Of a stretch of 64,000 bases of DNA, positions 10,933-22,621 are shown in pieces. The notes below the pieces were generated by a model. The model saw nothing but the letters and a program-made list of their open reading frames with translations, was not told where the DNA came from and made no database searches. The stretch's first letter is position 1, and each line of letters opens with the position of its first letter. Made by a program: the position numbers and the translations under genes. Source of the DNA: Kwoniella dejecticola CBS 10117 (lineage: Eukaryota > Basidiomycota > Tremellomycetes > Tremellales > Cryptococcaceae); NCBI RefSeq assembly GCF_000512565.2, contig NC_089302.1, forward strand, positions 1,984,001 through 2,048,000. The letters are read 5' to 3'.

Positions 10933-13900
10933 TTAATTGTATATCTGTGAACGACCACGAAACGATCAATCAGCACGAGCACAATACTTCCTCAAAAGCT
11001 TTAACCTCAGTCACAGACTGAGCTGAAGCAATAGTCTACTCACATTCCAGCTAAGTCTCCATAACCATCCCCAATGATCATTAACCGGACCATGTATACC
11101 CAATGCGAGATCTTTGAACCACCAGAAACTGAGTATCACCGATCCCGCCCAGACACCAAACCAGATCGTCTTTTTCAATTGCGTTCGTCTCGTCCCGCCA
11201 AAGAAGAAGTGCTCGAGCACGTGTCCAGCCATCAGGACGGCAAAGTACAAAGTCGGGAGCTGCGCAATTATAATCAGTATACATAATCTATATCCTTCTC
11301 AACCCATCTCGGGGAAAGACAAACTCACATAATGATGCAAATATGTCACTCGGCCCATGATCAAGAAAGGGACTACGAATTTATAGACCATCCTCGTCAG
11401 CTCGGGATCCGCTTGGGACACCAGTCGGGATCTAAGTGCTACACTCACAGAAATGTAATGCCCAGCCGCCAAAAGCGACTTTACCCACATACAACCAATG
11501 TTCCCATTCCTGACTAGACCTCCAATCCTTGTACTGTCTCTGGCCCCTCGCGAGGTAATATCCAAGTAACAGGAACGCCAGGCCGAGGGAGATGGTCGAG
11601 AAATACCAAATGATGGGCGTACCCAACAGGTAAAATTTGATCTGATTATCTCCCCATCCGCACATCCTCAGACCCAAGTGGAGGAACGGCCAATCGAACG
11701 GTTTCGAAGCTAAGATATCCTCTTTATCTGGATCAGGTACCAAAGCGTTGTTGGAAGTCCACATCGCCACGTTGAGATGCACAAAGTCTCTCCAGAACGG
11801 CGATTTATACAGCTTCGCATTTCCCGGTGGGAGTCGCTCGTTCCAGTGAGACTCGACGTTCCAGTAGGTATGTTTATCTTTCTTGTCGTTTTCTTTCGTG
11901 CAGGTGACTTCGACCTGCTTGAACCCCCATTGAGGCAAGACAGCATTGGCAGCACGGAGGTAACAGTTCAATTGTTGGTGTCTGAATCGCATCCTCGTAG
12001 TCAGAGCATGTATCCTATTTTCAGTTCCGGGTTTGAATGTTCCTCGAGAGGTATCGTCGACAACCTCGACTACCCAAAGATCGTTCTCATCCCCGATCGT
12101 CTCGTTGCCGTACCCTGCAACTTCCCAGTTCTCCTTTGTGACGGGTGCGGCGATCGGGTGGGAGTGTAGATTACGGCCGGTCGAAGAGTGAATCAGTCGG
12201 ATGGTATCGCCATCTTGAAGGTATCTGATAGGTCCATCTGGGTCAACGGGATCTTCATTCCAAGTGGGAGTCACGATCCAGTTGTTGTTGTCGTCTTTAT
12301 AATGGTAACAGGTGACTTGCTGCTGCTGCGAACCCACAGGGAATGTCTGTACGTGAGAGTGCAACAATCCTCCGCCGTATCCGTAGTTTTTCAATGTCAA
12401 CTTTGATCCATAAGCAATCTCCAACGGCGATTCCGCAAAATCGTTCCCCTTGAGATGGGCTTGGAACAGACTTGACATCTGGGCGTCTCCCGGCCCGGAT
12501 CTATTGAGGACCATGAAGTGTATCTTGAAGCATGAGGCGTATACGATAAACGGTAAGACCATCAGACATGCTATTCGGGCAACCCAGTGTTGTATGTACG
12601 TTCGCTAAGCCAAAACGTGTCAGCTTGAGCTATCCCCGCTACGTATCGACTAGCTGAATACTGACAACGGGCATGGATAGGTCTCCGAATTTGTCCCATA
12701 GATCTTCGATGGTGTATAATCCCACAAGAGCAGTAATGAACATCCCGACCCATTTCACACTACACACACAACCGATGGACCATCCGGTGAAGACCAGCCA
12801 GATCCACCAATCATCGCCAAAGGCACTGCGTCAAACGGTCAGCTCAAATCAGTCCTTGCGGGGTGCCAGGCAGCTGACTCACTCATGACGTTGGTTGTGG
12901 AATTTGACCAGACCCAGGGTAGTGGTGAAAGTGAAGAAGAGTAACATGGAGTCTAGCAGGATGAATCTGGAGATACACAGCCATCCGATATCTGGGTCCG
13001 TGTAGAGTAAGCTCGTCGTTCATTGTTCGACTCTAGTAAGCTGATGAAGATGGACTCACCACATAGAACACAAATAGTAACCCAATGCCTAGTCCACCTT
13101 GACCAACCCATTTCTCCGGCAGTCCACCAAGCAAGGGGCACAAGCGCGACACCGAAAGTAGCCAAGATGACTCTCATCGAAGTATAAGGCACGTCCGCGG
13201 GGTATTCTACACCGGACTTGAACTCGAATCCACCTCCGTAGCCCGACAATAATCCTGCTAAGCCGACTAACATCTTTCCAAGCGGAGGATGGACGTCGAA
13301 GTAGAAATCTCGGTTGATGTAGTGTGTTCCGAATTTACCGAAATGAGCCTGTGGCAGGAGTTCATGATCAGCTTCCGCAAAGCATGACGGAATGAGATGA
13401 TTGCCAGGATGGACGAAGGCCCGATTGCTTTTCCGCTTTCCATTCGGACGGAAGTATGCATGCGAAAGAATGGGGCTCACCTCGTCCCATACCACATAGT
13501 TCGCAGCGCCTATCCTCCAGTACCTAGTGATCATACTGAGCAAAGTATAGATAGCCGTCCAGATGAGTTCTTCATGTTCCACCAGTATACCTCGCTGCAA
13601 CCCGATAAGAGATCGTCAAGTCAGCTGACTAACCTAGCTAGGAAAGGCCGCGAATATCATATGTCGTTGAGATGCTCACCCATCCACCTATCCTTTGTCG
13701 AGGGGGTAATCCCCTCTTTCCACCTATTCCAGGCCCAGCTCCATGGCCTTTCTCCCATTTACCTTGATCATCAAGTAACTCGACCTTCTCATCGTAGCTA
13801 TCAGCTAAGCTCGACTCCTTCTCTCCGTTGGCGTGATTCAATTTACGTTGTCGAGTCTCCATATCGTCGTGCGCGTAGGATGAATGCGAGTACAAAGGCA

Positions 13901-14201
13901 AATCTCCGGCTGTCGGCGAAGAAGAAGTAGGAGAATCTAATTTGTCCAAGTAGCTATGTTGTTGATGAGTATCTCTACTTGAACCGTATAATTTGATATT
14001 CCGATTAGATTCCCAGGGTTTCGGGTCACTCAAGTCAGTCTCGGGGAAGTGGGAATCGTTGTTTTGGTTCTGGAAATGCTGGGAGTTCGAATGGTGGAGA
14101 TGTCTACGTAGAGTCGTCGAAGCTGAAGCAGAAGCAGAAGCGGGGTTAGAGGATGCGGATGCGGATGCGGATGTGCTGGAAGGTGAGAAAGACCTCTTCA
14201 T
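10933..14201 (-). CDS. PMT2: Protein O-mannosyltransferase, PMT2 subfamily
   Basis: A many-exon gene; exon 1 is 13680-14201, exon 2 13481-13594, and the last exon only 12 nt (10933-10944, encoding I-Y-N-stop). Dolichyl-phosphate-mannose protein mannosyltransferases sit in the ER membrane and start O-mannosylation of secreted and cell-wall proteins. The catalytic loop VVWDEAHFGKFGTHYINRDF leads into YFDVHPPLGKMLVGLAGLL. WDEAHFGKFG and FKSG are PMT2-type rather than PMT1 or PMT4. ISRFILLDS follows. The MIR domain contains GGLLHSHVQTFP, GRNLHSHPI and a QVTCYHYKDDNN strand. The C-terminal membrane part ends GIHGPVNDHWGW...WNIYN. The first about 170 residues are Ser/His-rich and cytosolic, making the protein longer than most PMT2s. 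It is transcribed divergently from RPL4. Confidence 0.93.
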
Positions 14202-14974
14202 GGAGGTGATGCCGAATGCGGATGATCAGTGTGTTGATAGGATGCAAGCAGTTTGGGCAAGCGAGCTATGATCAGGTGATTCGTTCTTGGCTTGATGGGA
14301 GTTGATGAAGCGAATAAGACCGTGATGATGCAGAGTAGTGTATGTTGATTTTCGGTATGGAGGAATGATGTGGGCGTATGAAGTTGATGATTCTTCCTTG
14401 GATCACCCTTTTGATGTTGACTTCACTCGACTGCTCGACCGCTGAGCAAAAGCATAAAGGAGCGACTTGCACGTACTACTGAGTTCTTTCTCTTCGTGAC
14501 TCCTTTGTACAGTCTTGAGCCTTTGTTCAAGGGCATATGCTTGCTGCGTAGCCTTGTATCCTGTATCCTGTATCCTGGTTGCTGTTGCTGCTGGTGCTGC
14601 TTGACTTTGCAACTTCCAGCGCGTCACCCGGAATGATCGCCCCCACGTGTCTGGGAAGACAAGCTTAGCGGAAGCAAAAGTCGTCACATATCTGCCACAG
14701 TAGCTTAGGTGAATGTCATTGCCAAATTACCGAAGCCCAAACGAAACGCCGATTTTCAACTGGCAGGGGGAAAATAATTTGGTAAACCACAGAGAGCTCT
14801 GTTGGGTGTCGCTTGCTGCTTGCTTGCTGCTCGTTGGTAATTTGAGCATCCTCATCGTCAAACCTCAAATTCGTCTTCTTCAACCCTCAAGTCCATCTAA
14901 AAATTCGTCAGTCCACCCTGTCAACGTATCGTCAAGCTGGAACCCATACTGATAACTTAGGATAATGATAGAAA
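14202..14974. promoter_or_regulatory. Divergent promoter region of PMT2 and RPL4
   Basis: 773 bp between two divergent starts. It contains a TATCCTG triplicate near 14,560-14,577 and GCT/GCTT microrepeats near 14,580-14,600 and 14,810-14,830. ORFs here lack protein character. The RPL4 promoter probably occupies the right half. Confidence 0.35.
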
Positions 14975-16390
14975 ATGGCCGCTAGACCCACCGTCACCGT
15001 TTGGTCCGCTACTGGGGAGTCCTCCGGCTCAGTCCCTCTCCCCGCCGTCTTCACGGCTCCTATCAGACTTGATGTCGTCCAACAAGTTCACAGTGAGTAG
15101 AGAATATTTGTTAAACAGCGGGTATAGGAGATGGACGGAAGCGATAGGAAGCGAAAGAAGGCCGGACATATGGTGGATTGTACAGGGCATTTGAGGAAAC
15201 TGGATTTCTCGGATGTGCAGTGAACATGCTTCAGACGAAGGAAGGAGAGTGACCCAGGAGAAGTAGGATATGAGAAGGAGACTGCCGCTATACGGCATGC
15301 TGTAGGTTAGACACTGTGCTGACCGCTTATCCCCCACCCAGAGTCCATTGCTAAGAACAGAAGACAACCTTACGCTGTCGCTGAGAACGCCGGTCACCAA
15401 ACCTCTGCCGAATCGTGGGGTACCGGTCGAGCTGTCGCCCGTATCCCTCGTGTAGGTGGTGGTGGTACCCAACGATCCGGTCAAGCCGCCTTCGGTAACA
15501 TGTGTCGAGGTGGACGAATGTTCGCCCCCACCAAGACCTGGAGAAAATGGCACGTCAAGGTCAACCAAAACCAACGACGATACGCCGTCGCCTCCGCCTT
15601 GGCCGCTTCCGCTTTGCCCTCGTTGGTCCTTGCTAGAGGTCACCGAATCGAGCAGATCCAAGAAGTCCCCCTCGTCATCTCCTCTTCCGTCGAGTCCGTC
15701 ACCAAGACCAAGGAGGCCGTCGAGCTCCTCAAGGCTACCGCCGCTTACGCCGATATCGCCAAGGTCTCTAACTCTAGAAAGCTCAGAGCCGGTAAGGGTA
15801 AGATGAGAAACAGAAGATACAGACAACGAAGAGGTCCCCTCGTCGTTTACGCCAAGGACGAAGGACTCACCAGAGCCTTCAAGAACGTTCCAGGAGTCGA
15901 GACTTCCCCCGTCGAGTCCCTTAACCTCCTCCAACTCGCCCCCGGTGGTCACGTCGGTCGATTCATCATCTGGACCGAGGCCGCCATCGCTGCCCTCGAC
16001 TCCGTCTACGAGAAGAAGTCAGGCTTCAACCTCCCCACCGCCAAGATCTCCTCTTCCGACGTCACCAGACTCATCAACTCGGACGAAATTCAATCCGTCG
16101 TCAGAGCTGCCGGTGCCCCCACCCAAAAGAGTGAGTCCGAGTTCACTCACAGATTTGTATCTTTCCTCTCTCATGTTTTGCTAACATCCTATCTGATTTC
16201 ACCAGGACCCTTCACCCAAAAGAAGAACCCTCTCCGAAACAAGGCCATCTTGTTCCGACTCAACCCTTACGCCAAGACTCTCAGAAGACAAGAGCTTCTC
16301 AGACAAGAGAAGAAGAGCAAGGGTTCCGTCAAGAAGTCCGCTCCAGGTGCTGCTGGAAAGGAGTTCCTCGAAATCCTTCACTCTGCTTAA
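14975..16390 (+). CDS. RPL4: Large-subunit ribosomal protein uL4
   Basis: Exons 14975-15092, 15342-16130 and 16206-16390 give 363 residues, the usual fungal length. uL4 is a structural protein of the 60S subunit whose long loop lines the exit tunnel. The start MAARPTVTVWSATGE, the segment NRRQPYAVAENAGHQTSAES, the tunnel loop WGTGRAVARIPRVGGGGTQR, GNMCRGGRMFAPTKTWRKWH, and LRAGKGKMRNRRYRQRRGPL are all textbook uL4. Codon use is strongly biased to C-ending codons, unlike neighbouring genes, as expected for a highly expressed gene. That bias also creates a 307-codon antisense shadow ORF. The first intron is 249 nt, the longest in this gene. I searched it for C/D or H/ACA snoRNA boxes and found none convincing. 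Confidence 0.97.
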
Positions 16391-16887
16391 GCGTTGTAGC
16401 TGGATCTTGTAGTCATTCTCTCTTACATATGCTTTTGAGATGAAGTTGTCCATAACTTGTCGTGCGCCATGAGCGTATTTGCAGCAGTAATAAACGCATT
16501 AAAATTCAAATGTTCTCCAAGCGTCTCGGGCCAGCTGTCGGCGCACACGGTTACGCTTTGCATATGCTTAAAGACGTGTGATTAGAAAGTTTGAGGGTTG
16601 TAATGAGGAAATACAAATTGGGATTACGGTTATGGTGCCACTTATTTCAGGGTCGCTTCAGGTTCAGTCCAGTTCAGAAATTTCAAAAGTCCAGCTGCAG
16701 ATTAGATTATCTTGGTACAAGAAGTCCATCTCCATTCAAATTATCATACTTCCACAATCTATCTTAATCATCGATACGCATACATCTCAGCAGAGTCCTC
16801 GTACTCGTCTCTCTTTCATCGCTTTTTAGTATATCGCGAAATTTCAGGCGAACAAAAGCGAAGCGAAGACTAGACTAGACTCACGAA
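16391..16887. other. Intergenic, 3' UTR of RPL4 and promoter of EMG1
   Basis: About 500 bp between two tandem genes. A 83-codon ORF (16578-16829) has no recognisable features. Nothing else is seen. Confidence 0.4.
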
Positions 16888-18560
16888 ATGTCGAACACGA
16901 ACACGAACCGAAGCGGGACACCTCCCAAACGACGAATCTCCGAAGCAGCTTCTGGCGCTTCTCAACCCCAACCAGCCAAATCATCCAAGATGTCAGCTTC
17001 TGCACCCTTGTTCGTCCCTTCCAACGCCAACCCTATACCTATAGTCAAACCTAAAGCCCCAGCCCCAGCCCCCACATCATTTCACGATATTTCAAAATCA
17101 CTGAATACCAAGGCGTCTTCGTCCGCGAATGGAAATGGTGATGGTGCAGAAGATGTAGCTGGGAATATACCTATAGGAGAGACCTCTGACCGAATTACCC
17201 GACCTCTTCCTTCTTCTTCCTCATCGAGCAAAACTCAAGGACAATCCCAAAGGGCAGACTTCGTACCCAAGGCAGCGGTAGTGCCGAAGACGAATGTCGA
17301 TAAAGAAAATACGAGGAGGTTGATCGTTGTTCTCTCTCAGGTGAGTTTGTTTATCCTACCAGTATATACACACTCAATCCAAAGCGGTCATTGGGTGTCG
17401 TTTTACCTCGTCTCAGCTTCTTCTTGGGGTGGTGTCAACTTTTCGTGTCAAATTGTAATTTTCGAATGGACGAAGCTAAATCATCTTCCTTCAGGCATGC
17501 CTCGAAGCGTACAGGGTATCGTCCGGATCAGGAGGTAAAAACACCTCTGGCAAGGAAGCGAAATACGCCCTGTTGAATTGTGATGATCATCAAGGGATCT
17601 TAGCTAAGACCGGAAGGGATATAGCGGATGCTAGACCCGATATCACCCATCAAGTGAGTATGAGCAGCGTTGTACACTTCGCCAGTCTTTATCTCAAATT
17701 CCGTTCGGAACGCTAGGAATGCTGACATGTCACAATTGACTTCACTCGTAGTGCCTCCTCACTCTCCTCGACTCTCCCCTGAACAAAGCTGGTTTGCTGC
17801 AGGTATACATCCACACCGCGAGGGGGGTCTTGATTGAAGTCAACCCAAGTGTGAGAATACCGAGAACGTTCAAGCGATTCTCCGGTCTGATGGGTGAGCG
17901 GAATCATCCTTCACAACCCGTTTCTATGGACTCTGGCATCATGGCTGATTGTCGGTTAACAGTGCAACTATTACATAAACTCTCTATTCGAGGAGTGAAC
18001 GGTAGTGAAAAGCTATTGAGGGTGATCAAAGTGAGTTGCGAATGAGCAACCGGAACCTTGTGTGAAACTAGAAAGCTAATGACACGATCGCAGAACCCGA
18101 TCACCGACCATTTACCCACAAATACCATCAAATTGAGTGAGTTGGTTTGTGGCGCAAGACTATTGACCTCGCTGACCTTGTCAATTTGGCGTATCTGAAT
18201 AGCTCTATCCGCCGACGCACCAACTATCCGCTTATCTCAATTCTTGCCCACCTTACCTGAGACTCACTCGGTGTGTGTCTTCGTCGGTGCAATGGCCAGA
18301 GGGTGAGCAACCTATATTCATCCACAATCAACTCAAAGATTGCTATGCTGACGGCTATGTCGTCCTGCAGAGCCGATAATTTTGCAGATCAATTCGTCGA
18401 TCAGAAGATCTCTATCAGCGATTACTCTCTATCCGCCTCGGTTGCTTGTGGGAAATTCTGCTGCGCAATGGTACGTTCGTCCGTCATACTATAAGAACAA
18501 GGCATCATGTGACTAATTATAACAATCCACTTACAGGAGGAAATGTGGAATATCATCTAA
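16888..18560 (+). CDS. EMG1: rRNA N1-pseudouridine methyltransferase Emg1/Nep1
   Basis: Eight exons (16888-17340, 17495-17653, 17752-17893, 17963-18030, 18094-18136, 18203-18302, 18371-18470, 18537-18560) give 362 residues. Emg1 is a SPOUT-class enzyme that N1-methylates a pseudouridine in 18S rRNA and is needed for 40S biogenesis. Family segments appear in order: YALLNCDDHQGILAKTGRDI, DARPDITHQ, CLLTLLDSPLNKAGLLQVYI, GVLIEVNPSVRIPRTFKRF, VQLLHKLSIRGVNGSEKLL, NPITDHLP, VFVGAMARG and ISISDYSLSASVACGKFC, the last two forming the SPOUT knot and cofactor region. Compared with the usual about 250 residues, there is a roughly 110-residue Ser/Pro/Ala-rich N-terminal extension with KRR and KAPAPAPA patches, probably disordered. 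Confidence 0.96.
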
Positions 18561-19277
18561 GCTTGACATTTGAAAGAGGCCTCAACGCCTCATCGTCATT
18601 CGTCAATGTTCCCTTTCATCGATATCCATGTGCATACCTTGTCGGGAGAAGTGGAAGTCAGTAGGATCTGCTACAGCCCGCGAGGCAGGTCAATTATAAG
18701 ATTTATCAGGGGGTTTCCCGACATATCATTCATCTATTCTCATTCCCATATTCACACTCATCTGTGTAATCGTTTTCTTGTCTTGTTGTCAAATTACATC
18801 ACACGCAGAGATGTCATATCATTCAAACTCGGATCTTGGTGTGCATGTGCATGCGCGTGTGCGTGTGTATCCAATGCTCGTAGGGTTCATGCATCCGCGT
18901 GAGAGGATAGAATGCATCGCAACGAAAGGAGGAGTGGCCTAGCTGGAAATGTGGGCTATCGTTATTCGACTGAGGTCCTCACCCCTTCCCTGTCCCCCTC
19001 CCTCTCTCCCTCCCTCTCCCCCTTCCCTCTCCCTCTCCCCCTCCCCTTTCCCCCTCGCCTCCTCCTTCCTCTTCTCCTCCCTCTGCCCCCCCTCTCCTTT
19101 TCTCCTCCCTCTGACCCCCCTTTCCACCCCTCCCCTTCTTCTCCGCCTTCTCCTCCGCTCCCTCCTCCTCAAGCACACACCGATAACATTCTCTAGATGA
19201 CTCCATTGAATGATGCATACTGTAGCGATCCTGTGCTGTACAGCATCGTCTCATGCATATATATGTATATCAGAATT
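18561..19277. other. Intergenic, left border of the GNAT island
   Basis: 717 bp with convergent neighbours. It contains TG/CA-rich low complexity around 18,838-18,872, the long pyrimidine tract described separately, and no credible gene. Confidence 0.5.
18982..19170. repeat. Long C/T-only (homopyrimidine) tract
   Basis: About 190 nt on the plus strand are almost entirely C and T (CCCTCC, CTCTCCC and TTCCTC units), with only isolated purines. On the minus strand this is a G/A tract. It generates ORFs on both strands made only of Ser/Pro/Leu or Arg/Glu/Gly, which are artefacts. Such tracts can adopt triplex (H-DNA) structures and often mutate by slippage. Confidence 0.9.
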
Positions 19278-20664
19278 TCAGGCCCGAGGCCTCCGCTGAC
19301 CATATGTCATGATAGTAAGTTCCGCTTTATGCTTTTTACCTTCCGCATTGAGTGGCAAATATTCTGTGAACTGTCTTTTGAATCCCCTGTTCTCATAGAA
19401 TTGGACCTTCGATTCATTTGATGCGCGGATCGCGTGGATCAGGTCATCCATTCATCAATCAGCTCTGAAAGATCGTCTCACCTTTCTCGGATTGCTGTAC
19501 TACTGTACTACTGGAACATGGAGATTCCGTCTTGACTGCGAAAAAAGCCACTGACGCAACTCACAGTACTCTCATGATGAGCAATCAACCACGCTGGAAC
19601 CCCATTCTCGTCCGCCACACTCTTGACTTGTTCGATCAAGCCTGAAGCGTGTCCGGATCTACGAGCTTTCGAATCCGTAGCTAAGAAGGTGATTTCTATA
19701 GATTGTTCAAGTCTGTACCCGCGTGTCTCGAGTCTTGATCTGGCATTGGCAGTGATGTCGCACTGCGATTCATTTCTGATCCATGAGTCGATTTTGTTTC
19801 CCTTTTCCTCTCAATTTCAGATTCGTTACGAAGCAAGAGCAGGACTCACGACAGTCCGATTCCAAGACCGACGAGTCCGATGCAGCTTTCCGAGACACTC
19901 TATGGCATACTTTTGAGACCATTTTGAGCATTTTCTACAGTACGACAGCGAATGGCGGCCCCAATTCATTGCAAAAAACTCCTACAGTGATTTAAAACAG
20001 GTTGTACTAGTATACTTACTGAGCCGATTGAAAGACTCACTCGTATGTATGTGATTTATCAGGCAGATTGAACGTCATCACACCTTGGATACCCTCCGCA
20101 TCGCTGCTCGTCCACACTTCGCAGGCCAGACCCGGGTCTTCTTCTTGCCAGTCGGCATTCACGTTGGAAGGGTCGAATCGCGGTCCAAGAGTCGATAGAA
20201 AGAAGGCTCGAGCGGCAGAATCTCGGTCTGTAGAGTGCATCAATCTGTGGTGATGGCTCGGGGTCAGGACTATCAGAAAAAGCATATCAGTATATAGCAA
20301 ATTCTCCCCAGGTACCGCAAGATCGATGTTGCTAATCATCACGATGCAATCGAGTCGTGGGCTAAAACGGGTCTGGGGTTTTGGGAGAAAGGACTGCATG
20401 AGGTACCCACTTTTATCGGAGAGCGATTCGTCTAAAATCGACAAGATACGACGTGCCACCTCCGCTATCATAAGTCACAGTATATCACGCACGATTGGGC
20501 TAAAGTCAGCTCATCGCCCACTCGCCGATTGCATCGACTATGTGTGTCATGTGAAGCTGTCTTGTGCAGAGGCTTAGGACTTGACGTCACTCACGCGAAG
20601 ACGGACGAGGTAATAGCTCGATTCTATAATTAATCTGACTGTCCTTAGTGGTCTGCACTGACAT
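19278..20664 (-). CDS. GNAT-type N-acetyltransferase paralogue A
   Basis: Six exons close in frame (20595-20664, 20411-20464, 20041-20269, 19850-19934, 19565-19801, 19278-19406) giving 267 residues, start MSVQTTKDSQINYR. The GNAT core is in exons 5-6. A strand SIEITFLATDSKARRSGHAS leads into helix GLIEQVKSVADENG, with R-R-S-G-H-A in the place of the acetyl-CoA-binding Q/R-x-x-G-x-G/A loop. PAWLIAHHES follows, then VQFYENRGFKRQF, the classic late GNAT motif (FYxxxGF), and a final ELTIMTY strand. Exon 3 carries the N-terminal substrate-side half (WTSSDAEGIQGVMTFNLP). GNATs transfer acetyl groups from acetyl-CoA to amines; the substrate here cannot be read. It is the leftmost of three head-to-tail paralogues. 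Confidence 0.8.
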
Positions 20665-21251
20665 GTTTAGTCTCTCTGTACTTGCACGCAAATTAGCTAT
20701 TGATTCAGCTTTTCCGATTCATAGCAGGGCGTTACGATCAACCTGTTGAGCCTCATGCGTGACAGCTGATCGTCGGCGCTGTAAGTGGCTCAATACGCAT
20801 TCTCACCACCGGAGGAAGACCAGCAGCAGCACCACGTCATTGAAAGCGGCTAGAAGGCCGTGGGTAATAATGCTGGAAGCCCAGAAAGTCCAACTTGAGA
20901 GTCCTGACCCAATACTCCAGTGTGATTGCCTCTTTTGAGGTATACGGTATGTAAGGCCCTGGTGAGGTTGTGCAAATAGAAAGGATTGGAGTATCGAATA
21001 ATGAAAGGATCCTGACGCTTGGAAACGTGAAGCGTGGTCCCTGCGGCAGACACTTGTACTGTAGGAAGTATAAATTTTGCGTCTTATGGTGAAATTTACA
21101 CGACCGTTCGGCCTGGAATGGCTCACACGGGAAAGCTCACCTTCAATGTTCAGTAATCGTATGAACAGGTCACGCAATCTGACAACGGATTCATGATTAC
21201 TTATCCGTCTCCACCAGAAGCGGTGTATAAACACCATGTCAGGATCAACTA
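20665..21251. other. Spacer between GNAT paralogues A and B
   Basis: 587 bp that must hold the promoter of paralogue A and the 3' end of paralogue B. A weak two-exon ORF in it is listed separately. Confidence 0.4.
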
Positions 21252-21255
21252 TCAT
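20850..21255 (-). CDS. Weak hypothetical ORF between GNAT paralogues
   Basis: Two exons (21141-21255 and 20850-21058) with a clean GTGAGC donor and CTACAG acceptor would give 107 residues. They start MIVDPDMVFIHRFWWRR and include VSAAGTTLHVSKRQDPFIIR. Its ATG overlaps the stop codon of paralogue B (ATGA), which is unusual for a fungal gene. I recognise no domain. It could be a real small gene, a remnant of another gene in this island, or chance. Confidence 0.25.
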
Positions 21256-22621
21256 GCGGCTCCTTCAGACGTTGTGGGATCATAGCCCATAATCGTCAGG
21301 ACAGTCTCGTTTTTCCATCTAGAGGGCTCCGCGTCCACCTGGTTCTCCCCTGCCACATCTTCCTTCGCATTGAGCGGGAGATATTTCCTGAAAAGCGTCT
21401 TGAAGCCCCTATTACTGTAGAACTTAATCTTTATTATGAGATACGTACAGTAGGTTGGATGTTATCAGTAACCTTACTTTCGGGGTCACCTAGCTTTTTG
21501 CAAGGTCTGGGCGAGCTGCCATGAGAAGAGGACTAGAGACTCACTGGTTCGTCATGATGAGCAGCCAGCCAGATGGGAGTTTTAGCCTCAGTCGCTGCAG
21601 CTTTAGCGATATCCACCAGGGCTGAAGCATGTCCTTGACCACGTGCAGCAGCGGGGGTGACCAAGAAAGCGAGCTCGATTGTGTTCTTATAGCCACATCT
21701 GGCCAACGAGTCCATAATTTCATCCCATGTGTCCTTGAGCTAGTCAAATACAGATATGGTATCAGAGGTCGTTGGTCCAGAAAACGTCAGGGCACGTTGT
21801 GTCTGCCTAGCATGTCGCAATCCACAAGAAGACTGAACACTCACGGTGGTTCTTCTCCAGAATTGCCGCCCAGGTTCGAGGAGAGCGGTGCTTGCCTCGT
21901 AATACTTGTTATCCCACTCAGTCCACTTGCTAATGAGGAGGCAAAGTCCGACGATCAGCCAAATCAAATACAGATATACGACGAAGATGGCGAGACTCAC
22001 CTATACTCTTGGGAGTTTTGCGGCAGAGTGAATGCTATGACGGCTTGGATACCAGCAGCATCGCTACTCGTGAACAACTCGCATCGCTTCCCCCCTTCAT
22101 TCTTTGGATCGGACATAAGCTTCCAGGTCTCATCTTGCGGATCGAATTGGGGACCAATATGAGATAGGAAGTTCAATTTGTCTGCCAATTCAGCGTCGGA
22201 GCTCTCACGGAGAAGATAAGTATGACTAGGGCATCGGACTGATGCAGACCATGGGAGCGCGAACATCAGCTGAGAGCATTATGATCACGGCGACTATGGT
22301 CGTAGGATTGGTACCATCTAAGTGGCGACAAGGTGGCAATAGCGAAGCTGGCAAATGGTGCCACGATCAAGTCCGGCTGGATCGAGTGCGAGAAACTCAC
22401 TAGGATCGGTGGAATTCTCTCCAACGTAGATAGAATCTGGTTGGCTTAATCTTCTGCACCAAGTTCTCCCACAGTCAACGAAACTCGTTGAGCGGGGAAA
22501 GCTATTTAGGCGAACTCTCAGAACGAAGAAAGCCTTACTACAGATACTCACGAGAAGATGGCCGCAAGACCTGTCTGAGGCTATGCCCTTTGGCAGGGTT
22601 TGGCATTGGAAAATAAGACAT
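21252..22621 (-). CDS. GNAT-type N-acetyltransferase paralogue B
   Basis: Six exons close in frame (22552-22621, 22401-22444, 22001-22269, 21845-21929, 21545-21739, 21252-21428) giving 279 residues, start MSYFPMPNPAKG. Exons 1 and 4 have exactly the same lengths as in paralogue A (70 and 85 nt). Core motifs are KNTIELAFLVTPAAARGQGH (with RGQGHA, a good acetyl-CoA pyrophosphate loop), ASALVDIAKAAATEAKTP, IWLAAHHDEP, IKFYSNRGFKTLF and a C-terminal TVLTIMGYDP strand. The substrate-side exon 3 has CELFTSSDAAGIQAVIAFTL, aligning with WTSSDAEGIQGVMTFNLP of A. Of the three copies B has the most canonical cofactor loop. The exon 2 acceptor (ATTAAG) was chosen to avoid an in-frame stop and to match the neighbours' length. 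Confidence 0.8.

Noticed and set aside
15093..15341. Possible intronic snoRNA in RPL4 intron 1
   Set aside because: No paired C (RUGAUGA) and D (CUGA) boxes at suitable spacing and no convincing H/ACA fold were found by eye.
15029..15952. 307-codon minus-strand ORF opposite RPL4
   Set aside because: It is a shadow of the strong C-ending codon bias of RPL4. The translation is Ser/Gly/Leu-rich low complexity and it lies antisense to a certain gene.
18912..19254. ORFs on both strands of the pyrimidine tract
   Set aside because: Their products consist only of Pro/Ser/Leu or Arg/Glu/Gly runs, a direct result of the C/T repeat.
22401..22560. Apparent in-frame stop in exon 2 of GNAT copy B, suggesting a pseudogene
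   Set aside because: Using the acceptor at ATTAAG (exon start 22,444) removes the stop, restores frame to the end and gives an exon matching those of copies A and C.
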